Source of the DNA: Cornus controversa
Lineage: Eukaryota; Streptophyta; Magnoliopsida; Cornales; Cornaceae
Direction of reading: 5' to 3'
DNA length: 64,000 nucleotides
Assembly (NCBI GenBank): GCA_026545225.1
Contig: CM048849.1
Coordinates: 43,610,336-43,674,335, forward strand
In this document: positions 49,121-60,409 of the stretch, in pieces
Layout of the letters: the number at the start of each line of letters is the position of its first letter
Numbering within the stretch: the first letter of the stretch is position 1
Notes under the pieces: generated by a model
The model's input: the letters and a program-made list of their open reading frames with translations, nothing else
Databases searched by the model: none
Told to the model about the DNA's origin: nothing
Position numbers and translations under genes: made by a program

Positions 49121-50434
49121 CCTTGCATCTCTGATCACAGTCCAATCTTAGTGAAGATTGGAAATCATGTTAACAAGAAGATGATACCTTTCAGATTTTT
49201 TAACTCATGGTCTTAGAACCCTCAATTTTTGCCTACTGTGCAACAGACTTGGTCCACCTATGTCAGAGGCTCTACCATGTTCCAGATTGTTCAAAAACTT
49301 AAATCTTTGGAAGGACCACTCAAGGCAAATTGCAGAGTTGAGATCTCACATCTTTCGGCAATGGTCGAACAAACCAAGCACCATCGTTCATGCTACCAGC
49401 AATTCTTGGACTCTAATCCAGATGATGAAGCCTTGAGGCTGCAAGAGAAGGATCTTATGAACCAATTCACAAACTTAGCACTCACTGAAGAACAATTCAT
49501 CAGGCAAAAATCCAAAATCAGATGGTTGAAGGATGGAGATAGCAACTCTGCATACTTCTTCAAGTTGTTCAACTCTAGAATCATCAGGAAAAAGATTGTG
49601 ATCCTTCAAACCAGCAATAGGGACACAATTGATGATGAAAAGCTTGTCAAGAATGAGGTATTATCACACTTTCAGAAACTTCTAGGCAGTTCCCCTCCCT
49701 CATACCCTGGCAAATCCACTTTGCAACGTTTCATAACCAAAGAAATCCCATATCTTTTGCATTCCTCATTAACATCCATTCCCTCAAATAGTGAAATCAA
49801 GCTCTGCTTCCTCTATTTGAATAAGGAAAAGTTTCCAGGCCTGATGGCTACAATGCACATTTTTACCACAAGGCTTGGCATATCTTGGGCAATGACATCA
49901 CTAAAGCTATTAGAGCTTTCTTTCTAAATGGAAAACTTTTGAAAGAGATCAACAATTCTTATATTGACCTAGTTCCTAAAGTCCGTAATCCAACCATTGT
50001 CAATGATTTTAGACCTACTTCCTGTTGCAACACAATATACAAATGCATTGCTAAACTCATTGCAAACAAACTCAAGCTTTTACCTTCCATTATTGACCCT
50101 TGCCAAAGTGGCTTTGTGCAAGGTAGACAAATCAGTGATAATGTCAGCACAAGAGCTCTTACAAGGATATCAGAGGCCTCTTAAACCTCCAAGATGCGCT
50201 CTGAAAGTGGACCTCAAAAAAGCCTTTGACTCTATGGGATGGGAGTTTCTTCTTGACACTCTGTCACTTTTTGGATTTCCACCACTTTTTATTGCATGGA
50301 TCCAATCATGTATCACCTCCCCCTCATTCACTATCTCATTGAATGGAGAATTTCATGGCCATTTCAATGGTGTTAGAGGCCTTAGACAGGGGGACCCTCT
50401 CTCCCCTCTTCTATTTGTCATTGCCATGGAGGTC
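49121..50434 (+). pseudogene. L1-type LINE ORF2 fragment: endonuclease end to mid-RT
   Basis: The plus strand starts in the endonuclease tail (S-D-H-S-P-I-L-V) and runs through the linker (S-K-I-R-W-L-K-D-G-D-S-N-S). It reaches RT blocks N-D-F-R-P-T-S-C-C-N, Q-S-G-F-V-Q-G-R-Q-I-S-D, D-L-K-K-A-F-D-S and R-Q-G-D-P-L-S-P-L-L-F. It is cut immediately after A-M-E-V by the start of block B, so the F-A-D-D active site is missing. At least two frame changes show decay. It sits exactly between blocks C and B. Confidence 0.88.
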
Positions 50435-51784
50435 TTCTACATTAATTCATCATGGCTTTGTAAATTTTTTCTTTACTTCTTCATTTATAGGAAATCTTCT
50501 CCTTTGCCTCTTGTCGAACTCTTACTCTTTGCCTCTTCTTCAACTCTCAGTCCCTTTTGATTAAGTTTTTTACATTTTTTTACAAGTAATTAAGTTTGTT
50601 ACTTATTGAAAGCAAAAATATGTACTGATATCAATGAGGATGCATTTATAGATTTGATAATTATTTAGAAATAATTGCCCCTTGCTGCTAATATTGTATT
50701 TTAGGGATCTTTTATTAACTTGACAGCTATAACATAATATAATATTACTTCTGACTCAGGCATGGCTTAAAAAATAGAAATTTAAAGATTCTGTATATTA
50801 AAATAGTGAAAGGTAGATCAACAGTATAAGGGCATGCTATATAGAAACTCTTAACGGCTTATTTAATTTTAAATTTTAACTCAACTAAGAAATGAGCATA
50901 GATAAAAGAATCATAATTAATAAGTTATTAAGAACTTATAGTTCTATCTGCCTACTATGATATTGTATTTTATACGTAAGATGCTACATATATGAGGTGT
51001 TCAAGTTGGCTGCATTGGAGGAAAATGAACCTAGGCGACAACTATCAATACCCCAGTGCCCCTAGCTCAGTTGGTATTTTGTTGGGGTCTCCAACCTGCA
51101 GGGGTCCAAAACCCCATGAGGTTTCTATCTGAATTATATAGATCTAATGATTTTGTTATTCCTCCAAAAAAAGGTTTCAATCCTTACAAGTGTGTTGCTT
51201 CTCAGATTACGTTGTGAGAGCAGATCTGCCACCAATTTGCAAATTGGATACATTACATGCTCAGGCGAACTTTTACCACCTGATTTGTTTGACCCAGTTC
51301 TGATTGGTAAATATAAAATGCACGTATCACCTGGCCAGAGAACATGGATTGGTTGTTTCTTTGGACACTTTTTTTTTTATAATTTAACCTCACTTTTTTT
51401 TGTTTTCTTTTGGCTACCTTCCTTCAAATTGTTTTGTGCATATAAAATAGCTTAATCTACGTGGATGCATGATGGCATATAAATGTTTAGGTTTTCTTGC
51501 TTTCAAGCTATTTACATAGTCAATGCTCAGGGCATTCACCCCTATTCTGCTCTCATTCTCGCCCCTATATTGTGCCCCTTTACTTAATTTAGTGCCTGTA
51601 GGGTGCCAGCTATGCATGCGTTGGTGTATCCTATAAGGCAAAAAGATTCAAGTTAAAATGTTCATTAAATTGTGTGCACCGCTTTACATGCTGTAAATAT
51701 CAGAGCATTTCGCATCCTATTTTTCCTTCACTCTTGCAACCCAAGTGGTGGAGAATGTAGGAGGTTGCCACATAGTGTTCTTCT

Positions 51785-52551
51785 ATTTTTTTTTCCAAGG
51801 CAAGAAAAACTTTCATTAGAGCAAATCAGATATGAATACAATCCGTATGAGCCCTCTCCTCTATGAAAGCACGGAAACATCAGAAAAACACAGCCTCTCT
51901 TCTCTACATAGCATACTAGGCAAGGCTATGGGCTAAAGCATTTACTTGGCTCTTAACCCAACCCAACTCTCATTTGTCATGTGCCTGAAGAAAGGACTGA
52001 ATATCCTCCCAAATAGCAGCAATATCGACTGAAACTCTTCTCGGATTGATCACCAAGCTGCAATCTCCTTCAATCACCACTTCTGTTAACTCCCATGCTT
52101 GAGCCCACTTTAAGGCTATCCTTGCAGACATGGCTTCAGCTACTAATGCTGAAGCAACCCTTGGGAAGAAGTGAATGACAGCCTTTAATACCTTTCCTGT
52201 AGAGTAGCAGCATCGTTGGATTGAGCTCTATAGGCAGCATCAAAGTTCAACTTCAAAACTCCATCTGCAGGTGCTTTCCATCTCACAAAGTCAGGTTGTG
52301 AAGTACTACCTACCCCAGCTTCTTGAACTTCCTTCACAGTCTCTTGAAACTCATGCCAGTGATTTGCAGCTGACTGAACCACTACTATCTCATCAATCTC
52401 CTTATGTTCAAAATAGAACTGATTCCTACTCTTCCATAAGTGCCAGCATACATAAAAAACTTGACTTAAAAACAGAGCTCTATTTTCTGCCTTTTCCCAC
52501 AAAATCATAAAATTACAAAACCATTGTTCCCAAGAGTAAGAATGAGATGCC
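51785..52551 (-). mobile_element. Copy in block B of the truncated LINE (RNase H end)
   Basis: This is the same insertion as 31914-32683, with CATAGTGTTCTTCT at 51771-51784 and 52552-52565 and the same broken frame. Its translated part differs from block A by a few residues. Confidence 0.85.
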
Positions 52552-54042
52552 CATAGTGTTCTTCTTATGAACATGTTAATTTTATTAAACTACTTTCTGG
52601 TGTGCTTTATTATTATTATTGTTATTATTCTTTTCTGGGTGAGCTTTTAAATTGTTACGCACACGCAGAACATGCACAAAACTTATAGTCAACCTCTCAT
52701 GAGGTTGTGATGAAAATATATGTTCCCTCAAGCTGTTGAAAGTCCGTTTAGTTTGTCAAAGAAGTTCTCTCTGAATGTTGAAATTGCTTCTTTTAAATGA
52801 AATGACATAACTATCCCAACTCATCCTTCACTTCTCCGAAAAAAAAAAATTATCCCTACTGGTCCTTCTAAAACGACAAGTTTAACCCTCTTTATAGGAC
52901 AAGGAGGAATTGCATTGACATTTCACTGTAATTTGATTTTCATTAATGAATACTTATCCTTTCCCTAAAAAAAATCATCTATGAAATTCATTTCATCATA
53001 CCACTCTCTCTATTTCTAACATTTCTCTTTTTGTTCGCTCTGTTCTTTCTCCTCTCAACTTATCCAGTTCACTCATACAAGCCCTCCATCTGACTTGGAC
53101 ACTTGCAGTTCCAGATCCTTAACCAGCCAATCACATTTTCTTTACATTAATCTATAGATAGTATTCAATGGTAGATAATGCCAGCAACATCTTATGTCGG
53201 AGAAGGCAAAGCATTTGCTCACGTCCTATGCTATTCTATCTTTTAGGTCTATTTACTTGGTTATTGGGATCATTTGATGTGTATATGTATATATGACCTT
53301 GTAAGTCTCAACAACACTGTGACCTTTTTGGTTAAAGGAAGAAAAAGAGAGAGAGAGAGATTTCATTTTATATTTTTCAATTAGTATTATTACAACAAAA
53401 ATTAACATGCCATTAGAGAGCCATAAATCAGGTAGATAATCCTTTTGAAGGTTGCTTTTTAATGGTGGTGTTAATCATTGATATGTGTTGGAGGGATTGG
53501 TGGCATTGGCTGAAAGGCAGGGGAAGGATGGAGGTACAGTTGTGAGGGTGAGGTGGATTGGGTTGGGTTGTTTTGAGAGAGTTTTAGGGGGGAGAGAGAG
53601 GGAGTTTCAGGGAGAAGTAAGAGTGACCTTTAGAGAGAGAAGCAGACTGGTATGGAAGAGAAGATAAGGAGATTAGAGAGGACATAATGGATTTTTCATT
53701 TCTTTTCACTTTTGGTAATATAAAAAACTATTAAGATGTCTTGAGCGTAGAACTGTCAATCACATTGATAATTTAACATTGTACCATGTCCAGTGTAATA
53801 TTTTTTTTGAGTAATGTAATCATTTGGTAAATGTCAATCTACCCTTTTTAAATATTTTTTTGGAGTAATACTAAACTTTATTCAAATATTACGTACCATG
53901 TCCAGTTGTTTGAAGTTGCTGAGTTTACTCCATCCACCAAACTTTCAAGTAGAATAAAAATTTTTTCTTTTTTATTTTTTGCAAGATTTGACTGAATTTA
54001 TTTTTGTATCATTCAATAATTCTTAGTGATATATTTTTCAAG

Positions 54043-55806
54043 GCATCATAGGCGGTGGGTTGCCGAGAAACTAGGAATTGTTGCTGTAAATGAGGAACTT
54101 GAGTTCACCCGGAAGATTTTCTCCATTGATGCTAAAAATTATCATGCCTGGTCGCATAGGCAGGTACGCTTGGCCTCTTGTTTCCTCCATTATGCTAAAG
54201 ATTATTTACATAATTTTTCTAGATTCTGAATGTTAATATCACTTCTTGTTCTCTGATGGAGTCCTAAACATTCTTTTGTTTGTATTCTTCCATTTTTACT
54301 TTTTACTTTCAGCACCTTTGGCTTTAACTTCTATTATTTTTTGAGTGAAGTTGAAAGTCAAAATTTTGTTTTTCTATGCAGTGGGTTCTTCAGGCGCTAG
54401 GAGGGTGGGAGGATGAACTTGCCTTTTGTCAGCAGCTACTTGAAGATGACATTTTTAACAATTCGGCTTGGAATCAGGTAAGGGCGCCAAAGTGGTATAC
54501 CCGTGGCGTGAATGATTTAATGTGGTTTTTGTTTTGTCTGTTGTTTCAAAAATCTTATAGATGATTGGATCATTTTCACATTTAATCTATTTCAATTACT
54601 TTATTCTTTTCAAGACAAAAACTTGAATAAACAAGAAACCATGGAGGCATGGATATAAAGTTTACACTGGTCTGATAAAAATCTCTCGTGGGCTTTTGGA
54701 TATCCTTGTGAAGTTTGATGGTTGGTTAGGTACTTAACTCCATTTGAAAAAACTTTCCAAAATGATTGTGTCTCTGTTTATCGCAAATATTTTAAATACC
54801 AACTTCAAAAAACTAAAGCCAAAAAGATACCACAATTCTCAAGTTTTTTTATAGAGATCCCTTGTTGGCTTGGATCCTTGTGGAATTTGATGGGTAGCTG
54901 CTCCATTTGGAAAAACTTTCTAGTTTTTGCAAAATTCTTTTAGTTACAAACACAAATCTTATATTCAGCATTCATAAGACGCTATGCCATATATAATTTG
55001 ATTGTAACTATGCTTGCTTTCTTTTCCTAAAATTACAAACAACTATGAACAACTTGCAAAGTTTACGATTGTTCGTTTTAATTGCAAGGTGCATGGTGGT
55101 TTTCTTTGATTCATTTCTTTTTTCTTTTTTTGGTAAGTCTCTCTCCCACCCTTCTCCCTCTTCCTGATTTATCTTGTAGTACTTCTTGCTAAAGCTGGCA
55201 TTATCACCGGTCCAAACATTTTCCCAGTATTTTGAATGAATAATTCCTGAATTAATATCAGATTTATCATGTCATCACTCATGTGTTCCATCTCTTGCAG
55301 CGGTTTTTATTTTTTATTTTTACTTTATATTCTTTTCTTTGATATGGCATGCCTAAACTCTCCTCTTGCAGAGATATTTTGTCGTAACAAGATCTCCCCT
55401 CCTGGGAGGCCTAAAGGTCATGAGGGAATCTGAAGTAAATTACGCAGTTGAAGCCATTGTAGCCAACCCTGAGAACGAGAGCCCATGGAGATATCTTCGA
55501 GGCCTTTACAAGGACGACATTCAATCTTGGATATATGATCCTCAAGTCTCTTCAGTATGCTTGAAGATTTTGAGTGCCAAAAACAACTGCGTGATTGCTC
55601 TGAGCACGCTGTTGGATCTTCTATCCCTTGGTTTCCAACCAAGCCAAGACTTCAAAGATGCCGTAGATGCTCTGAATACAGAATCTGATCCACCAGAATC
55701 AAAATTGGCAAAATCAGTTTGTTCCGTCTTGGAACGTATGGATCCAATGAGAGCAAGTTACTGGAAATGGCGGAAGCGCATGCTTTCTGATCAGGCAGCA
55801 GTTTAA
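54043..55806 (+). pseudogene. FTA: 5'-truncated copy of FTA (exons 3-5 only)
   Basis: Exons 54043-54163, 54382-54477 and 55372-55806 correspond to exons 3-5 of the full gene. All frames are open and the donors and acceptors are AG/GT. Exons 1-2 (residues 1 to about 114, with the first PFTA repeat and part of the second) are absent, because the copied segment begins inside intron 2. Differences from the full gene include G-T-D-A-V-N-K changed to G-I-V-A-V-N-E in exon 3 and one Glu to Lys in exon 5; exon 4 is unchanged. The exon 3 acceptor changed from CTAG to CAAG. Without a promoter or the N-terminal repeats it should not give a working subunit. Confidence 0.88.
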
Positions 55807-57071
55807 TGGCAGTGGGGGTTGTATTGGTTGCTTTGAGACTGTTGATTGATATGGCGCCTCCATTTCTGCTGGGAGACTACCTCGCGCAATGGCTGTTTGG
55901 AATTGGAATTTTCTCATAATTTAGATTTAGTGTTCTTTGTGTTGTAAGTCACCATTCTGATCAAGAAATGCTTATTCACTTGGAAGGCCTTGGGCACCAG
56001 TTGATTTACCACAGGCAACGTCCTAGTTGAACTAGCTTGATTGTGAGAGAGCATCTCCAATTTACTTCTTGTACTTACATTTCCAACTTTGCAGGCTTGT
56101 AAGTCGCCTCTGTATTCCAGCAACTTTTTGTGGAAATGTAAACATTCCATGTATTAATAATACTTTGCAGCTTCTAAAATGAGTTTTTTCCTTGTGTGTG
56201 TAATCCATGAAAATTGATCTCTCCATTGTGTTCCACACTACCTCACACACACATATATAGGTGCTTAAAAACAGGAACAATGTATAACAATTGAATGTTA
56301 ACATTAATAATGTAGGATATTGTAGCCAAAATTAACTGTTCGACAATGGTGGAAATATCCGGTGGAAGTATTATATGGTAGAGTTCGCTTTCCAAATAAT
56401 TATTATCCTTCAAGAAAGATAATGGCATTGATTTATTGATTAGTGTTGGTAAAATTGACTGCAAATACAAAGTGCAATAAACACAACTCAGATCAATAAC
56501 ATGAATTTGGAATGAACAGACTCAAAATTTGAAAATAGAAGAAGAAGAGTAAAATGGAGTAGCAGAGTAAATTTAATTTTTTTCTTTTTTGAATAGATCA
56601 CTCTAAAGAGCACACACACTACACTTGTTTTAATTTTTTTTTCTTCTTTTTCTGAATTTTTTTTATTATTAATGAAAAGAATGACCAAAACACTCCTAGT
56701 GTTTTGTTCTACATTAGTTAAAATTGGAAAGCAATGCACACAACTATTTAACCAAAAAAAAGAAACAAGGCACCTTAATCACACATTCTTCTCCACCACG
56801 GCAGTGGCCTAGTTGTAATTAATCATGAATATTGCGTCGAAACAAAGATACCCTGTATGTGCGTATAAGTATACGTACTGCATTGAGACACTTAGGAAAC
56901 ATATTAGGAAAGATACTCGATATATATGTGTTTAGCCAGCTTGAAGGGTTTTAACAGTAGTATACTTCCTAAACTTTAGGTTTCTTGACAACAATTTTGT
57001 ATCAGAAGTTGCGTTTTATATCTTTCGCGCGGTGAATATTTGCACCTTCGAAGTTCATAATTAATAGAGTT

Positions 57072-58238
57072 TTGCTGTGTGTTTTTTTTGGACTCGATCA
57101 GATCAGTATGTCGTCGCTAATACCAGTGGGGTTTCGATTTTCCCCTACCGAGGAAGAACTGATAACTCACTATCTAAGAAGAAAGATAAAGGGAGAACCC
57201 TTGCCTTGCGAGGGAGTAGTATTGGAGCGTGACATTTATGGAAAATCTCCATGGGATGTATTCTTGAAGAACGACCCATGGCATTCATTCAAGATCACCA
57301 AAGATAAATGGGAACATGTTATTTACGTGTTTACCAAGTTGAAGAAAATTGGCGGTTCTAAGAAGAGAATTTCTAGGACAGCCGGTTGTGGCACATGGGA
57401 CGGCCAAACTGGCATTGATACAATTCATAATCAACAGAAACACCATATTGGATTCAAGAGGATGCTCGCTTTCCAAGTAGATAATTCTGAGTACGGTTTG
57501 ATCATGCCCGCGCGAGGTCACTGGATTATGCATGAGTATTCGCTCGGTGGTCTCAGTTTGGATGGGCTACAACTACAAGATCACGATGATGAATATGTTC
57601 TTTGCAAAATTAAAAGAGATGATTCTAAATGTCTCAGGAGAGCACCAAAGTATAAGAATCATCGTGGAGCGGTTGATGATGATCATCTTGGGTACACTAC
57701 TACTGCTACTACTCTTGATGAAACAAGACGTCAAGTATCCAAGACAGAAAATCCAACTCGTAAGAAGATGCGATATGAGGCCTCTAGTACTACTCCACAA
57801 AACTTTGATGTTTGTGTGCAAGATCAATCTGTGACATTGGGTCATCAGTTTCTTCTAACACAACAAAGGATGTGTTCATCACCAAACAATATATCCTTTG
57901 ACGCACCTACAACGGCGAATCAGCTGTTGTCAATGCAAGAATATCACTGTTTATATGAACAATCTGTGACAATGGGTCATATGTTGGTTCCAACTCAAGA
58001 AAGCCCGTGTTCATCAGCCAACAATATATCCGTTGATGCAACTACAACGTGGAATGAGCCGTTGTCAATGCAAGAATATCACTGTTTATATGATCAATCT
58101 GATTTATTTGCAAAGAACATTGATCCAGAATTGGAGGCACGCCTCAATGTTATCTCTGAATTGCTTATGGCTGATGATGAGCCATTACTTTCAGTCAGCA
58201 TCATGGATCAAATCCAAGAAAACCTTTTGCTATTTTAA
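57072..58238 (+). CDS. Divergent NAC-domain transcription factor, copy B
   Basis: A second intronless NAC gene, lying 19,888 bases from copy A in the same orientation. All 388 codons are open. The protein differs from copy A at only two nearby residues, Phe141 to Tyr and Ile145 to Met, in the stretch before H-W-I-M-H-E-Y. The likely start is again the 13th codon (57108). The upstream sequence, including the LTR-like fragment and TATA-poor spacer, was copied with the gene, so expression could be similar. It has the same atypical C subdomain and 45-residue repeats. Both copies appear capable of making protein. Confidence 0.85.
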   Translation: MLCVFFGLDQISMSSLIPVGFRFSPTEEELITHYLRRKIKGEPLPCEGVVLERDIYGKSPWDVFLKNDPWHSFKITKDKWEHVIYVFTKLKKIGGSKKRISRTAGCGTWDGQTGIDTIHNQQKHHIGFKRMLAFQVDNSEYGLIMPARGHWIMHEYSLGGLSLDGLQLQDHDDEYVLCKIKRDDSKCLRRAPKYKNHRGAVDDDHLGYTTTATTLDETRRQVSKTENPTRKKMRYEASSTTPQNFDVCVQDQSVTLGHQFLLTQQRMCSSPNNISFDAPTTANQLLSMQEYHCLYEQSVTMGHMLVPTQESPCSSANNISVDATTTWNEPLSMQEYHCLYDQSDLFAKNIDPELEARLNVISELLMADDEPLLSVSIMDQIQENLLLF

Positions 58239-59464
58239 GATGATCGAGCTTGTTTAGTTATTTGTTCATACTCATTTGTCTATCAGTTTGTCAATTCTAA
58301 ATTGTAAATAGTAAAGAGCGAATGAGACATTATTTTGGAGTTTCTGATTGTAAATGCTAATACGGAGATTCAATTATTTTGCGAGCAATAAAATGTGTTC
58401 ATGAAAGTTCAGCCCCTCTGGATTATGTTGCACTGTCTGAGTCTGTTGACGTTATTTCCTATTGTTGTTCCTCTGCTTATGCAGCTACTCAATATCTTCA
58501 ACTGTTGCTTTTGGTCTACCAATACCACTATTTGCGATATAATTGCTTCTATTGTCAATTAGGTACCTTTCATTGCTTCTTTTAGATTCCCAACTCTACT
58601 CCTGCTAATTGCTAGCTTCTACTGTCAATTACACCTGAAACTCGTCGTATATGATTGAATCAAGTATCTCTCAGGATAAAAAATTTATAAATTTGCAGTA
58701 AAAGTTTGTTTGTTACTAGTATTATTCTTATTTTTACTATATTTAATTTGTTACAATTACTCTACTTATATGCATGCTTGATTTTGATGGAGCTGAATGG
58801 CCATGTAGTTATATAGTTCAACTTATATTGATCCCATACGGTAGTGTGAACCTGAAAGGCATAACATTAAAAAATGTACTATCCAAGTTTATCTTAATTT
58901 GCTGCTACTGTTATGTGCTATGGAGGGAGAGGAATCTGAGATTCTACTCTAACAGTAATAAGGGAATCACTGAGTTTGTTAAATTACTTAGGGAAACCTG
59001 TATTGAAGCAAGAATGGAGCCTTCCTCAATCTGAGATTCAGTTAATTTGTCATTGTTATGTTTGGAATTATTATGCTCAGTTTCTTTGCCTCACTGTTAT
59101 CTCTACTGTGTGTGATTTTGATTACATATGGAAGATGACTGCCCTGTTTCTGAAGTTTATCGACAATCTTTGCTTAGGTCCAAATGCCTCATCATAGCTT
59201 TACATGATATATAGAATTTGCTTTGAGAAACTGATCCTTTTTTCTCCTTATGTTCTCAGTTCTTATCTTGTACTTTCCTTATGAGCTGGTGGGTTTGTTT
59301 TTAGGCTTTTTCGCCTACATGGCCATCTTTGGTGCTTGTGTAACTTTGGCCACCCCTGTGGTTTGTTGTCTCTTGGCCATTTTTGTATAGTTTTCTCATT
59401 TATACAACCTACCTTTATCGGAAAAAATCCCAAATTTGGTGGGAGGCTTCCATGTAATTAGTTG

Positions 59465-59590
59465 TCAGTTAGGACAAAGAACGGAGTAACTGATGGATGA
59501 GATATTGTAAAATGAGGTTGGGACAAAACCGGAGAAATTGTTAGAAGCCAGCTGAATGTACTTTAAGTTCGGAAGTTGTCCAAGTTCATT
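59465..59590 (-). pseudogene. Leucine-rich-repeat fragment of a receptor-like protein
   Basis: The minus strand encodes E-L-G-Q-L-P-N-L-K-Y-I-Q-L-A-S-N-N-F-S-G, then V-P-T-S-F-Y-N-I-S-S-I, one and a half plant LRRs of the receptor-kinase type. Nothing else of such a gene is present. It is joined directly to sequence following a copia priming site, so it may have been carried or cut by an LTR element. Confidence 0.6.
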
Positions 59591-59707
59591 AGGGGATGCT
59601 TCCTTGTAGACTGATATACATTGTTCCTTTGTCAAGGTCTGCTTGGCCTGCAATCTTAATCTACCCTCACAAGGTGTCATCTGGTGTGACTTGCTATTTT
59701 CAAACTG

Positions 59708-60011
59708 AGCTCTAATACCAGATTTTGTTGGGAAAATTGACAATTTGGAATAAACATATTCAGAATTTGAAAACAGAGGAAGAAGTGTAAAATGGAGCAG
59801 CAACAATTTTTTCTTTTTCGTTTCATTCATCTAATCAGAATACAAACAAGCCATATTGTATACCAAAAACATTTGAAGGAGACCCAAGTATCGTGTACAT
59901 ATATCAGCCATACAAAAGATACCTAAGGTATGATATTTTTTACACTAGATAAGTCAAACTAACTAGAGTATTATATTAGTAATTACTACTTACAACACAT
60001 TAACCTCAACA
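59708..60011 (-). mobile_element. Copia 5' LTR with priming site
   Basis: The LTR spans 59726-60011 (286 bp; TGTTGGG left, CTCAACA right on the plus strand). On the minus strand it is followed by TGGTATTAGAGCTC (59707-59720), the initiator tRNA-Met priming site with one mismatch. A short open reading stretch then leads into the LRR fragment. No copia protein domain is left. Confidence 0.6.
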
Positions 60012-60409
60012 ATTAGGCTACAAAGAATTATAGAGCTTAGAGCATATTTTGAAGGTCTTGCATATTCTATTGTATCTGTTTCATACTGACAACGGTTCAG
60101 GTTGCTTCTCATAACTTGATTCAACTTGAGGTTGATCTCGAATCCACGGTAGTTCTTGCTCGAAAAGTGACAGATTTGTAGAGGTTCTTGTGCACAATTG
60201 TTGAGTACTTCTTGGTGACCTTGTGGGCGGGGACGAGACACTGGCAGGCTACCACACTGGCGAGTTACAGGTTGCGCAATCCCACATTGCCTGAGAAAGG
60301 AAAAGGTGAAATGCTTATATGTGCAGTGCTATCTCTAAATAGTATAAGACTTTTTGGGGTAAAACTCAATAATTAATTCGTGAAACCCGGTATTCTAACA
60401 AGTAGATTT
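60012..60409. other. Unassigned spacer with a dispersed-repeat look
   Basis: There is no gene. CCCACATTGCCTGAGAAAGG and a GCTTATATGTGCAGTGC string at about 60280-60330 resemble a dispersed plant repeat, which I could not place. Confidence 0.3.

Larger units (their letters stand above)
50435..59029. repeat. Block B: second copy of 30546-38908
   Basis: It matches block A from its first base to TTCCTCAA at 59022-59029, with scattered substitutions and small indels. It has about 250 extra bases at 58440-58699 that A lacks. Contents: distal FTA intron 2, FTA exons 3-5, the FTA-NAC spacer and the NAC gene. The left end is fused to LINE RT; the right end passes into unrelated DNA. Confidence 0.93.

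Noticed and set aside
30546..50434. Simple 19.9-kb tandem duplication of the whole interval
   Set aside because: Sequence after 38908 (the 37-bp repeat and GLX2) does not recur after 59029, so only the first 8.4 kb was copied, or the rest was lost.
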